Source of the DNA: Eucommia ulmoides
Taxonomy: Eukaryota > Streptophyta > Magnoliopsida > Garryales > Eucommiaceae
Length of the DNA: 64,000 nt
NCBI GenBank assembly: GCA_016647705.1
Contig: CM028338.1
Coordinates: 36,275,176-36,339,175 of the forward strand
Reading direction: 5' to 3'
Part shown: positions 44,331 through 56,929 of the stretch, piece by piece
How positions within the stretch are numbered: the first letter of the stretch is position 1
Layout: every line of letters begins with the position of its first letter
The notes under the pieces: generated by a model
Told to the model about the DNA's origin: nothing
Database searches by the model: none
Seen by the model: only the letters and a program-made list of their open reading frames with translations
Position numbers and translations under genes: made by a program

Positions 44331-45262
44331 CTCTTTATTTCTTTATATATTTTAATTGGTAATTGGAAGCTAATTTGTGAATAAATATGAGAAACTATTA
44401 TAATTAATTAATTAATTTTGATGGAAATTAACAATCAAGTATTTATTAGTCTTAAATAGTTTTAATAAAGTGAAATTGATTAGATTTGAGAGACTCTAGC
44501 CAGGGGTATCAACGGGAAAACAAATATAATTAATTGAAGATTTTTCTAATATGAGATCACCAAATTAAAAATGTGAAGTGAGTAATAAACAATAATCATC
44601 CATGGTGTTTGCTCGAGAGTTTCCTAGAGCATTCGAAAAATGATTCAATCCAGTGCTTGAAAAAATGATTGACATCTCATTTTAAATAACTTGAGACAGA
44701 GGTCATCCATGTATAAACAAATGATAGATCGGTAAAGATGAGAAGAAAAAATCTTATATGTAATTGCTTCGTAAATTTAAGAGGTCTATGTACGAAAACA
44801 TCAATCAGTCTGGAATGGAAGGTAACAACAAATTATTAAGGACAAATCATACTACAATTTGTCAATAGGATATATTGGTTCATAAAAATACAATTAAGTT
44901 TATTTGGTATTTTCGACACCCAAATAGGAGTAGGTGATAAGCACTTCTTATATAAAATAGAGAATATCAAACTAACTTATAAAATAGAGAATATCAAACT
45001 AATTTTTAAAAAATAAAAAATAGTGTTTTCGATGTGTCTCATGATCCCATGATATATCTCCAATATGTTGGAATATGCCTCCGACATGTTTAAATATTTC
45101 ACTTTTACAGGACGCGTGGAGGATACATGTCCAGTATGCATAAGTAGAGCATTTGTGCCTAACACGTGTGTTCGTGTATCCAGTATGAATAGTTTCTTAG
45201 CTCTAACACACAATGCTATAACGATGTGCTTGATTGGGATGGCGGTGGAGATTTGGCTGCAA

Positions 45263-45290
45263 GGGGGGGGGGGGGGGGGGGGGGGGGGGG
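45263..45290 (+). repeat. G28 homopolymer
   Basis: Twenty-eight consecutive Gs are followed by CGCAAAAGAG. The surrounding sequence is AT-rich. Reading frames through it are poly-Gly or poly-Pro and are not genes. Such a run can form G-quadruplexes and is also a common assembly or sequencing uncertainty. Confidence 0.95.
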
Positions 45291-46454
45291 CGCAAAAGAG
45301 AGAAACAAATAAAGGAAGGAACAAATAAAAGAGGAAGAAAAAAAGAGAAAATGTAAAAGAATTATTTTGTATTAATGTAAGGTCAAAATAAGTACACACG
45401 GTAAGGAGATGTAAAGGTCAAAAAGTATAATTTACCTTTATAATTCATATGTTATAATTTATAGAAAATTTCACTAAAGTTGCATCTTATAAAAATATCA
45501 CTTTATGAAGACCTATAACAATAATTTTTTTACACATAAAATAGGACTTAAAAAATAATTTTTGAAATTTTGAACCCTCAAAAAGTTTTCTAATTTATAT
45601 GGTTTTTTTTTTCACTTTTACTTTTGTTTGAATATAAATACCACCGATGGGCCCCTCCAAGGATACGAATGGTCTTACTTTCCTTGTTCTTTGTCTTACT
45701 TTTGCCCTTTTTTGTTTTTTTTTGATAAGCTTCTACTTCTATCCTTTTTCCTTGTCCCTTTTATCTTCTCTTTATTTTAACAAAAATATTATCTCTCTCT
45801 CTCTTCACTGAAATATATAATAAAATAATTTTATCCAAAACTTTTAACCTAAAAAATATGTAACTTATCTTATTTGTGAAATATTTAAACTTCAATCTCT
45901 TCATCCAATATATTAAAAAATATATAAATTAAAATAATTTTAATAAAGGACACTTCTCATCCACTTATATTTGGGTATCGAAACTATCGAATGAATCTAA
46001 TTGAATTTTTATGAATTGAGACATTCGATTGACATATTATGGTTTGATTTATCTCTGCTAATGAGTCGTTACCTTCCATTTCAAACTAATCAGTGTTTTA
46101 AAAAAAATAATAATATATATATATATATATCCCCTAAATTTATGAAGCAATTACGCATCAATTTGGGATGAAAACATGTAAAAAAAAACAAAAAAAACAC
46201 ATATTTCTCCCATCTTCACCGATCCATCATTTGTTAATTCATGAATGATCTATGTCTCACGTTGTTTAAAATAAGATATCAATCGTTTTCTTAAGCACTG
46301 AATTGAAATTTATGTTATATTCCATGTGGTATGCGTTACAAAGACGAAAAAATAGTGTTACGTCTGAGTGTCAGTGCTACGCATAACATGACTAATTGTT
46401 AAATTGTGGTATATCTCTTCCACGAAGTACCAAATCATATCCTCTTATAATTGT

Positions 46455-46803
46455 GGAGTTCTTCACATAAAAAATATATTTTAAAAACTTATTTACTGAA
46501 AATTAATTAGTTAAAACTTATTTACTAAAATGGCGTAAAACACAATATGGAAATGGGTTTTTTTTTTTAAAAATAAAAATAAATAAAAAACGCATTTCAG
46601 AAATGCGTTTCTCATTTTTTTTTAATTTTTTTTTTATTAAAAATGCAAAAGAGTTTTGCATTTTTAAAGAAACGCAAAACGCTTTTGCGTTTTTAATAAT
46701 AAAAATTAAAAAAATCTGAGAAACGTTTTTAACAAAAAACACTAAGAAAAATCTTTTATAAGCGTTTTTAATAAAATTCATAGAAAAAACGTTTGGCATG
46801 GAC

Positions 46804-46852
<49 letters not shown>

Positions 46853-48185
46853 CACATTTGGCGTGGCGTGGACCAAAACGGAAAAAAAATAAATACAGAG
46901 TTGGCGCGGAGAAAAAATGGGAAAAAAATTTACAGTGTATTTTTTTGGCAATTTGAAATTAACAAAAGATTGCATATCTGTAACAGAAATTACGTGAATT
47001 TTTTTTTTTATATACAAACTATGTTCATAACACAACATAACAAAATTTAGAACACTAAAAACGGATTAGTGAATAATTTTTTAAATAATCGTCAAAGTTG
47101 GTTAGATAAATTGTTTCAACGACGATGCAGTTTTTTTTTTTAAATTTTGAGTTAATAAAATATGTTTACCGTAATAAAATGAACCTAACTATAGCGCACC
47201 ACCGTAATAAATAATAACTCTAAATAGCAAAATTGAGAACACCAAAAGCGAATTAGTAAATAATTTTTAAAGAATGGATATTGCTACAACATTATATTGC
47301 TCTTCAACGTTTCAAAAACACTATATTACTCTTCAAAGTTTGAATGGACATAACTTTGCGCTCGGTGGTCCATTGGGAACGATTTTTTTTTTGAAAGTTA
47401 GGTCTGATCTGAGTCATCACTCTGACTTTCGAAAATTTCAATTTTACCAACGGGACAAGACGCACGCTCGCGACGAAAATTATAAATTTAGTTACCCAAC
47501 ACTTCAAATTCAAAATTGAAGATGAAAACGAGCTTTATTTGAAAAAATACTTGACCAAATCGCCTACGGCCATTTGCCACACCTAGATCTCAAAAAAATA
47601 CCCAAAATAAAAAAAAAAAAAAATCGCCCCAAACGAACCACCAAACATAAAGTTATGCCCATATAAACTTTTTCTATTATTTTACATAATTTTTCTCTTC
47701 TTTCTTTACCCATATTCCCTTATTTTGCTAATTGCTCCACCCCAAACATTTATTTATTTTTTTTTTTTTTCCGTTTTGGTCCCCGCCCAAACGTTTTTTT
47801 TTTTTTGAATTTTATTAAAAATGAAAAATGCTTATAAATAATTTTTTAATTTTTTTTATTAAAAATGTTTCTAAGATTTTTAAAATTTTTTTATTAAAAA
47901 CCCAAAAGCGTTTTGCGTTTCTTTAAAAACGCAAAATGCTTTTGCGTTTTTAATAAAAAAAATTAAATAATCTGAGAAACGCATTTCTAAAATGCGTTTT
48001 TAATTTATTTTATTTTTTTTAAAAACGCATTTTGGAAATGCGTTTTTCTAAAAACGCATTTCCATATTGCGTTTTACCCCCATTTTAGTAAATAAGTTTT
48101 AACTAATTAGTTTTCAGTAAATAAGTTTTTAAAATATATTTTTTATGTGAAGAACTTTAAAATATATTTTTTATGTGAAGAACTC
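46455..48185. mobile_element. Mutator-like long-TIR element with 9-bp duplication
   Basis: TATAATTGT flanks it at 46446-46454 and 48186-48194. The arms are nearly identical inverted repeats starting GAGTTCTTCACATAAAAAA and continuing through AAACTTATTTACTGAAAA, TTACTAAAATGG and several AAACGCATTTC/GAAATGCGTTT hairpins, for about 350 bases. The right tip is directly duplicated (ATGTGAAGAACT occurs twice, 27 bases apart). The interior has an A46 run (46805-46850) and an unrecognised moderate-complexity block (47270-47530). No transposase was seen, so it is non-autonomous. Confidence 0.82.
46805..46850 (+). repeat. A46 homopolymer
   Basis: Forty-six consecutive As lie inside the inverted-repeat element, between copies of the GGCRTGGACC phrase. 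Confidence 0.95.
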
Positions 48186-48194
48186 TATAATTGT

Positions 48195-50153
48195 ATGTTT
48201 CTTGAATGTAACATTCATTCTCTATGATAGTGTACATGTTCTGCTACTCACTCGATCAGAATATCTCTATATTCTGTTAGTGTTATATTTAACCTGGTAT
48301 AAGTTATGAAGACGAAATACAGTACCATGTTTGTGTTGGTGTTATATATAACATGACAGCTTATTAAAATATTCTAATTAAGTAGACATAACGAGAAAAA
48401 TATTTTAAACATGTACGAATGTAATTAAAAAACATGAATGTAACATTTTTATGTGAATATACCTAAAAATATACATTAAAATATATACGAAAAATATATT
48501 GAGATGTAAATAAAAAATACACTAAAAATTTAACTAAAAATACATTTTAAAAAAAAAAAAAAAAACTTCATTAATTATAATAATTTAAAATCATTTTTTA
48601 ATTATAATTCTAAATTTCATTCTCGCTCTCTTCCCCCTCATTTGCTCTCTCTTTTAGTTTCTGGCAAGTCCATTAATTCATTCAAGGGTTAATTAAATTA
48701 TCCATTTGATTTTATATTTTAGTATTAATTAGTGCCATTGACATTAATAGTTCAATTTAAGTTCTATTTTGACCGTCATGTTAAAAGTTATTATTAGGAT
48801 AGTTTCATTATTATAAGATTACAGGATTTTGCTAATTAAATCTAAAAATTGGCAAGATTTAAACAAATTATAAAAAAATTAAAATGTTGTACGAATAGGT
48901 ATGACAATTATATCTAAACGGATGGATAACCAAATCAAATTGAACCGGATAGTTCGAGTTTGATCATAATAAAATTGTTTATTTATTTATTTATTTGGTT
49001 TAAGAATTTAAAACCGAAGCAATTTTGTTTTTGTTTTTGTTTTTGCATTGTTACCGAACTGCAATATTAAACCATTTAACTAGACCACGAACCAAACTGC
49101 GTAACTGTCGGTTTTGTCCTATTCCCTTTTATATGTTACCTATATTTTCTCCCTATTTGAAATATCACCTATAATATGTATATATACCTTGTGGTTAAAG
49201 TAACTATTTTTTAATTTTGTAAGCTACTGCAAAAATTTCAAAATGAAAGCATACCTTTCGGATTAAAAAAACCGTTTACAACCTGCTCTTCATTTTTTCT
49301 CTCATTGGCAAAAAAAAAATTACTAGATCATTTTTCGATAATATCTCCACACTCACTAATCAAGACTACTCAAATTTTCTATAATTTGACAGGATTAGAA
49401 ACTGTAGAGATATCAATACCTATTTATAGAGAGAATCCCAAATGATGTGTCCTTTCGAATGGATGTCTACCAAATAGACATGATCCTTGAGACCAAGAGC
49501 CGCACTCATTCACATGGTGGCTATTCATTGAACTTGGGTCTGTTGGAGATAATGATGAAAATACTAATTTAAATAAATATAATTAAATATTAATTAATAT
49601 TATTTTTACTGAAGATTTCTAAATATTTCTCGATATGTCACAAATATATTTACAATGAAATAATACTAATAAATAATAAATTTAATCTCTTAGTGAAATT
49701 TGTTATTGAATATAACTTACATAAAATATTAAATAATTTAAAATAGTTCGCAACAAATATTCAGAAACCCAATAGATGCGACATTAAATATTATAGAATT
49801 GTAAAATACATAAAAATAGTAAATAAATAAAGTTATACTTATAGTATTTTACCGATGACAATTCTAGAAATTTATATCAATCAAGTCTATCGTTTAACGA
49901 TATTTCCTTAAAGTAAATTTCGTCTCCGCTTAGGTGCTTACGGTTACTCAGACTTTTGCTTCCCAAGATACAACGGCTACAATCTTTCGATACTAACACT
50001 CGAAATCAAAGGATCCGGCGAACAAAACAAGTGTTAAACTTTCTCTCGAGAGTAAACTTATAACATAGACTCAAAGTGTATGTATAGTGCAAGATGTCCT
50101 ACATTTCATGCCCAAATGATAATCCAAACATCTCTATTTATAGAGTAGCAAAT
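48195..50153. other. AT-rich stretch with probable LTR fragment
   Basis: No gene is seen. Bases 49543-50153 have LTR-like character. On the minus strand a TATA-type CTCTATAAATAGAG (about 50136) precedes transcribed-looking sequence with GTTTGGATTATCATTTGGGC and ACTCTCGAGAGAAAG. The TGTTGGGCC element inserted at 50154, next to that TATA region. The element family is not identified. Confidence 0.4.
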
Positions 50154-50590
50154 TGTTGGGCCAGTGAGCTACCCAAGAGGGAGGGTGAATTGGGTAGATA
50201 TAAAATTTAATCCAAATAATAATACTTCAAAAATCAAATAATTAATTTAATTAATTAATCAATTTATCTTAAATCAATTATTATCACTTTATAGTAGCAA
50301 ATAAGTGTTATAAGTTCTAGGTGCACACCCAAACAATACAAAATAAAGTAAAAGAAATAAACAATACATTACACACTGATAGATCTTGGTTCACTAAGCT
50401 AATCTTAGCTAATTCAGTCCTTCGAATCATATGGAGATTCGCACCCACTAAACCATTAAGATTCCTTTAAACAGGTAAGAACCAAACCCTTACAAAAATG
50501 ATTCTTTTCGTAGGCTCAGAATCAACCTTTACAAATTTCTTTTTTCAGGTTCAGGAATAACCTTTTCTTTTTTCCAGGTTCAAGAATAAC
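50154..50590. mobile_element. TGTTGGGCC-family element, left part
   Basis: Starts TGTTGGGCCAGTGAGC and continues ACCCAAGAGGG, GTGAATTGGGTA like the element at 3033. It is interrupted at 50591 by the Ogre-like retrotransposon and resumes at 61326. CAAAT (50149-50153) is its presumed left target duplication; the right partner is not visible. Confidence 0.75.
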
Positions 50591-52571
50591 TGACGCGCCC
50601 CGATTTTTTGAAAGAGGAAAAGAATATTAAATAATAATTAATCATAAGGAAAGAAGGTTTTTTAAAGCGCTGCTTTTCTCAAAAAATATACTTAGGCCAT
50701 TTTAAAAATAAGGAGTCGCCACCTAACATTGTGTTTAAATGATATGCTAGGTCACCGAATTTTTAGAAAACAATTTAAAAGGTCTAAGTAAAAAATTGAC
50801 TAAAAAAAAAAACACGGTCAAACCAAAGATTCATTTAAAAGCTCGGGGGTCGGTTACGCTCGGGGAAAGTGTTAGGCACCCCAAAATGCCTGTCCGAAAA
50901 TGGTATTTTATGTCCAATTAAGTCCAATTAGTTTAGTCCGAGTGTTTTATTTTATTTTGAAATAATTTCATTCTTATAAAATCTTTTTGGTATTTTCACA
51001 AATAAGGTGGGACAAGTTTTTTGAATTTTTTGGAATGTTTCCCCGGTATAACCTCTTATCAAATATTAAGGATTCGATAAGGATGGTCCCCGGGGGGTAT
51101 TATGTATGTCTCTGAAAGGCTTCTTTAATTTAAATAGGCAAACTAAAATAGATGCATGAGATTTGGAAATATGAATGCAAAACTAACACCTAAATAAGTT
51201 TTATTTTTTATGTAGGAGTGACTAAAAAAAAAATTTAATGATTTTATTTAAATATGTCAATGCAAACTAATATGAATATGGAAATCGAATAAGGAACACT
51301 ACATGAATTAATGTGATTATGCATGATAATGATTTAATTAAAAAATAGAAGTGGTACATGTGTCATGAGTAGATGTGAAAAAATAGCATGGATTTGTAAA
51401 AATAAATAAATAAATAAAAAATAAAAATAACACTATATGTATGAAAAGTGTAAGTGGTGAAAGTGTCTTAAACATGCTGTCTAAATGATACGAGAAATAA
51501 ACATGCTAAGTGGATGCAAAAAAATCTACTTTGAGTTTGCCTGATTAATTTCAAGAAATTCCGTTGTGAAATTCTCTCAAATTCTATGGATAAGAGAATT
51601 GAGGGAGGTTCGCGGAAACAATTTAGTTGAAAGTAATCTTTTCGATACTTTAAAAGAAATCCCACGAAAAATTTACCGAGGGAAAAGATTTCTTAAAACC
51701 ATTCATTTCTAAATTTCACTCGAGTCGGGGAATGAAAACGAGGTCACGGAAAACTCTCCCACGATTTATCGAATCGTCGGATTCAATTTAAAGTTCGCAA
51801 GGATTAATTTCCACAAATAAAAGATTTTATTATTATTATTATTTTAATTTTTTTTTTTTTTTTTTTTAGGGTTTTGATAACAAGAATAAAAATAAATAAA
51901 GAAAATACAGAAAAATAAACAACGAAAACATTCTTCACCAAACGATCGGGGTTTAGGTTTAAGCACAAGAAACCTACTCTACCGTTTTCATCGAATCATT
52001 GGACGACTTTATTTTTTTGTGTTTATGAATTTGAAAACAAAACAAAATAAATAATGAAAACTTTCCTCACCTAACGATCGGGGGTTAAGTTTAAGCACGA
52101 AAAATCCACCCCAACATTTTCATCGGATCATCGGACGACAATACATAAATAAATAAATAAAACTTGCAGAAATTTAAATTGCGAAAAGAATAAAATAAAC
52201 TGAAAGAATAATTAAAAATTAGAAAAACATACTTGTTCTAGGTCAAGAATCTCGATACCCGTATTTTTCTCTCTCGCAGACGGCTTCCTGAAAGGGCTTT
52301 GAGAATCACTCTTCTAAAGGGGGTGACTCCTCTCAATCTTTGAATGTATCCGAAGGGTTTCTCTCTGATTTTTTTTTTTTTTTTTTTGTCTAAACTATGA
52401 GAAGGAGGGTCTTATTCATAGAAAGGGTGTGGAGTGAAAAACCCTAAAAACCCTAATCCTAATTCGACGAGGAAAATTAAACAAAACCTAAAAGAAAAGG
52501 AAAAAGGAAACCTAATCCCATTTTGACGAAGAAACCTTTTCTTTTTCAATTTTATTTATTTATTTATTTAT

Positions 52572-52629
<58 letters not shown>

Positions 52630-52735
52630 CATTTTTTTTATAATTTTTCTCTATTTTGTTTTGAAAATAAAAATAAAATAACTTTTAAAATAAAACATAA
52701 ATTTTTTGCAGGATAGTCAAAATGCCGTGTTTACA
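50591..52735 (-). mobile_element. 3' LTR of Ogre/Tat-like retrotransposon
   Basis: The LTR is 2,145 bp. On the minus strand it starts TGTAAACACGGCATTTTGAC (52735) and ends GGGGCGCGTCA (50591). It is flanked outside by ATAAC (50586-50590) and inside by a purine tract (minus-strand ACAAAGAGGGACAGT, 52736-52751). It contains a (TA)n run (about 52573-52627) not present in the partner LTR. Confidence 0.9.
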
Positions 52736-52862
52736 ACTGTCCCTCTTTGTCATGCGAGTTTCACTTGCTTGACAAAGATAGGAGATTACGTCATTTTGAA
52801 CGTCCTATTTTCTGATTTTTTTTTCAAAGTGCATTTTTCAATGACAAAACAAATAAAATAAA

Positions 52863-53470
52863 ATGACTCATGATGAACGAGTGTCTATTTAGAGGATCGT
52901 TTAGAGTAATAAAAAATGACTCATGACGATACTTATGACGAACATGTGTCCGTTTAGAGGATTGTTTAGAGTAATGAAAAATGACTCATAACAATACTCA
53001 TGACAGACAAATGTCTGTTTAGAGAATCGTTTAAAATGAAAAAAAAAAAAAGAAAAAGAAAAAAAGGAGACTCATGACGATGCTCATGACGAACAAGTGT
53101 TCGTTTAGAAGATCGTTTAGAGTAATAAAAAGAGAAAACTCCTGACGATACTCATGACGAACTAGTGTTCATTTAGAGGATCGTCTAGAGTAATAAAAAA
53201 AAGAAGACTCATGACAATACTCATGACAAACAAGTGTCTATTTAGAATATCGTTTAAAAGTAATGAAAAATGACTCAAGACGGACAAATGTCCATTTAGA
53301 GGATCGTTTAGAGTAATGAAAAAAAAAAGACTCATGACGATACTCATGACGAACAAATGTCTATTTAGAGGATCATTTAGAGTTATAAAAAAAAGAGACT
53401 CATGACGATACTCATGACAAACAAGTATCCGTTTAGAGTAATGAAAAAAAGACTCATGCCCCAACCCTAT
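52863..53470. repeat. About 60-bp tandem repeat, about nine units
   Basis: Units read GACTCATGACGATACTCATG, ACGAACAAGTGTCCGTTTAG and AGGATCGTTTAGAGTAATGA with variable A runs. They lie in the 3' non-coding part, near the polypurine tract. A minus-strand frame through them (repeated FFITLNDPLN) is an artefact. Confidence 0.88.
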
Positions 53471-54909
53471 TGGCCGGGGGACAAAAGAAAGTCTAGAAGT
53501 ATAAAATATGCCCCAGCTTGTGGCTGGGCAAAATGAAAAAGTAAAGATATAAAATGTGCTCCAGCCTTCGGCTAGGGTTGACTCTCAAATGACCGAACAT
53601 TTACAGGTTGCCTACGTATCTTAGCATTACGCCGAGGATCAGGTTTAGCGTAGTTCACTAAACACCATTTTCAGGACAAAACGCATACCTGAAGGCTCAT
53701 ATGGAACTTCTGAGTTTTCAGCAATAAGAGTCTCCAACTCTAGTCAGAAGGTAAGAAGTCCTAGTGATAGGGAAATCCATACTTCCAGTCTTTTTGAGAT
53801 CCTTGTAACTGAACAAACATAAAAATTTAGTCTGAAAACTTGTTATCTTTGACGACTTGTAATTCCGTTCCCCCATTTCGACCGTAATCGCTTCGGCTGA
53901 TGGTGCTTGGATCGGAGTGATATCGAGACATTCTTCCATTTGATTTTAGAAGCTTCTCTTTCCAACTCAGGGCCCGACATGTCTCAGGGTGATTCAATGA
54001 GACTTTTTATTTTTTTTTCATCAATTTTTTTTGACTTCCAATATTTCACTTTTCAACTCATGGGAAGATCCAACATGCTTCATCAAGGTCTCCTTGGCTT
54101 GCTCGACTGAATAATTGTCTTTTCAAATTTCTAGGTGATTCGATGCTTGGGGTTTTAATACTCCTGCATGCTTTGTGTTTTCTCAAGTCCTGCAAAACTG
54201 ATTTAGTCCAAAAAAAATGGACAAATGTTGAAAATTACTAAGACTCTCCTTCAATGCCCGATATGATTTTCTGTGAGATCTTGAGTCGGATTGCAGCGAA
54301 ATACAGTTCCAATACATTTCCAAACCACAACCAATGTTTCTTTTCACAAATTTTGATTCCATTCAAATCCGTCAAGTTCTAATTCTGAAAAATGTTGTTT
54401 GCCCGCCAATTTGGATCGAGGCGGAAAACTTGGACAAATCAGTCTATTTTATTTCTTTTCTTTTTAAATCTCTTCCATATTTGCAGCAGTGCTTCTTGCT
54501 CGATTATCCTACTTTTATTTTTTTTTCTTTTTCCTTTTTTTTTTTTTTAAATAAATGATTGAACTTACAATGGTTTGGGAGCAGTTGAGCTTAAAATGAA
54601 TTGGATCTTTTTTGAGAATTGAGATCTTCTTGCAACATTTGAGCTTCTATCATTGGGATCACTGGCTTGGAATGATTGTGTTCCCTTTTTGCCATTGGGT
54701 CTGACAACAGGCGAACCAAGATGTTTACATCTGGTTTTATCAATCACTAAAGGACCACCGGAGACAGCTTGATCAGCTTGCAGCCACATCAAAGTATCGT
54801 TAGGGCAATGAAATCCAATCTTGATTTTGGAATCCTCCGGTACTCTGGAATTACTGTCGGATTTAGTTAGGGGCCTTTTGGATCTCACCATCATTTGGCT
54901 AAACATAAT

Positions 54910-56463
54910 TGTATGCCGAAGGATTCTACTATCCTTCGCGTATATAACTACTCGCAAGTATACGAGGTCTAGTTTTAATATAGTGATCGTGAAATCGGAT
55001 ATCATTCCACTGGGAATACGTGTAATTTAGTTGAATATTGTGATTGACATAGCCTCATATTATCCTGATTTTTCAAGAATTGTTTGTATTCTATTTAATC
55101 AATTAAGATAAATGACAACTATTAGGTTAGTTCTAATTAGACTAATTACTTAAGTATTGATTTCTTTCACATAATGCATACTTGACTTCATTTAGTTAGC
55201 TATAACGGTGTTTATCTATTCCGACAATCTCTGCATCTACAACTCCTCCGCTACCTCTCCCAAATGTAAGACGGGGGATTACACGACTTCGTGTTAACGA
55301 ATAAGTCCCCCTCAACGCCTTGACAACCCTAGGTCGCGTCAGTCTTGAGCCAACGTCATAGATTGCATACGTTCTAATGCCCTCCCGAGTCGTTAGAACG
55401 TCACGTTGCGTTTACCTTAGTCCGAATCCTGGGTTACCTCTTCCGAGTGTCAAACCTTGTATTCTCGGTTTATCAATACAAGCATAATATCAAGAATAAT
55501 GGTAAACACAATCAAATTTAGATAAACATCCATTAAAGAAACATTAATTCATTCAAACTATCATTTACATGATTTCAACAACACCTAAGTAACATTTAAA
55601 TAATACTACATGATCTTAGCCATATACCATACAAAATAAGAGTGATTCAATATCATTAGATATGGAAAAGTAATTATAAAGATAAAAATAAGAGAAGAAC
55701 GATCAAATCTGAGAATGGAACGGTCCACTGTCGCTATTAATCGCTCCACCAATGATCCCTCTTTGCGCAAATGATGAATCTCCTCCTTGATCTCTCAAAG
55801 ATAGCTTAAGAACTCTATATTAGGGTTAGGGATGTTGAACAACTAGTTTCAGATGTGGGAAATGGGTATTTACAGGCCTAAGGTTTCAAAAATATCTAAA
55901 AAGATATTTTCCCCTGTTCAGAGAAATTCACCTAGGCGGTAGTTTCTTCGCCTAGGCGAAGGTTAAGTCTGTTAGAAATTCGCCTAGGCGGTGGTTTTTT
56001 CGCCTAGACAGAGGACTAACTTCTTTCATTCTAACTGATTTCTACCTAGGCGGTAGTTTCTTCGCCTAAGCGGATGGCTGCAGTCTAACTCTCTGACTGA
56101 ATTCAGCTTAGGCGGTGTTTCTTTGCCTAGGCGAATTTCAGTGCTCCAACCTTCTGACGGAATTCCGCCTAGATGGTGGTTTCTTCGCCTAGGCGGATTT
56201 CAGCACTTCAGCACTCCAACCTTCTGATGGAATTCTACCTAGGCGGTGGTTTCTTCGCCTAGGCGGAAGTTCTGTTGGCCTTGAAACCTCAATTTTTCAT
56301 CTTTTCTTTACCGATTTCTCACCGTTTCGCTCGGTTTGTCAATTGTTTACGTCCCTACACCTGACTTATATAAAAAATAACTAAAACGCAATTAAAACAT
56401 TAATAAAATACTCAAAAACTGGCAAATTCGGTTTAAAAATAGATATGTATTTTAAACTTATCA
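54910..56463 (-). mobile_element. Solo LTR (Athila/Tat-like family) with ATAAT duplication
   Basis: On the minus strand it starts TGATAAGTTTAAAATACA (56463) and ends GGCATACA (54910), and it is flanked by ATAAT at 54905-54909 and 56464-56468. Inside are the family blocks CCCAAATGTAAGACGGGGG (about 55259) and AACCCTAGGTCGCGTCAG. There is no internal region, so it is a solo LTR left by LTR-LTR recombination. It is inserted in the Ogre-like element and is thus the youngest layer here. Confidence 0.9.
55925..56275. repeat. Array of CGCCTAGGCGG palindromes in solo LTR
   Basis: Five to six units of about 60 bases read TTCGCCTAGGCGGTGGTTTC then TTCGCCTAGGCGGA with a short spacer. Each unit has two palindromic cores. 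It is the densest palindrome cluster in the window. Confidence 0.88.
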
Positions 56464-56929
56464 ATAATCTTCCTTTGTTTCTAGTCCCATTAGATAGTGG
56501 TCTAGCTCTGTATTGAAACCATATACTCGCATTCTCACCCAGTCATATCACATACGACATATGCAGGCGATTTTGGATACCTGAAAGAGTAAAATTAAAA
56601 CATTAGACTATAGTTTTGGATAAACAATATTGCATTATTGAAATTTAAAAAGTCGTTACAGAGCAAATCTTTTTTCATCCAAAAGACCAATAGGATGGAA
56701 AGGTAAGTACGTGAAGATGTCCCAATTTTATCAAAACACCTATCAAATTGAAAGTAAACAAGAACCCCCATTTTTGTAGCCTTCAGATTTTTTAAATTGA
56801 GCCTCAAGCACATGACTCGCTCCCATCTCCATCAACGTTTTAGTAAAGACTGACTTCACCATTCCCTGGAGATGCATGCTCAAGCAGCGGATTTAATTAG
56901 CAATTTGGCACACCAGCCTCAGGTTTTTT

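Noticed and set aside
44977-45399. ORFs with poly-Pro or poly-Gly through the G28 tract
   Set aside because: The frame is an artefact of a homopolymer, with no conserved sequence on either side.
52573-52627. Long (TA)n run as a possible recombination or origin feature
   Set aside because: A plain microsatellite expansion present in one LTR and absent from its partner; nothing else supports a function.
53162-53464. 100-codon ORF with repeated FFITLNDPLN
   Set aside because: It is a translation of the ~60-bp tandem array in the retrotransposon 3' region, not a repeat protein.
54565-55005. 146-codon minus-strand ORF
   Set aside because: It crosses the boundary of the inserted solo LTR at 54910, so it is a chance fusion. 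The part outside the LTR may be element-derived but has no recognisable motif.
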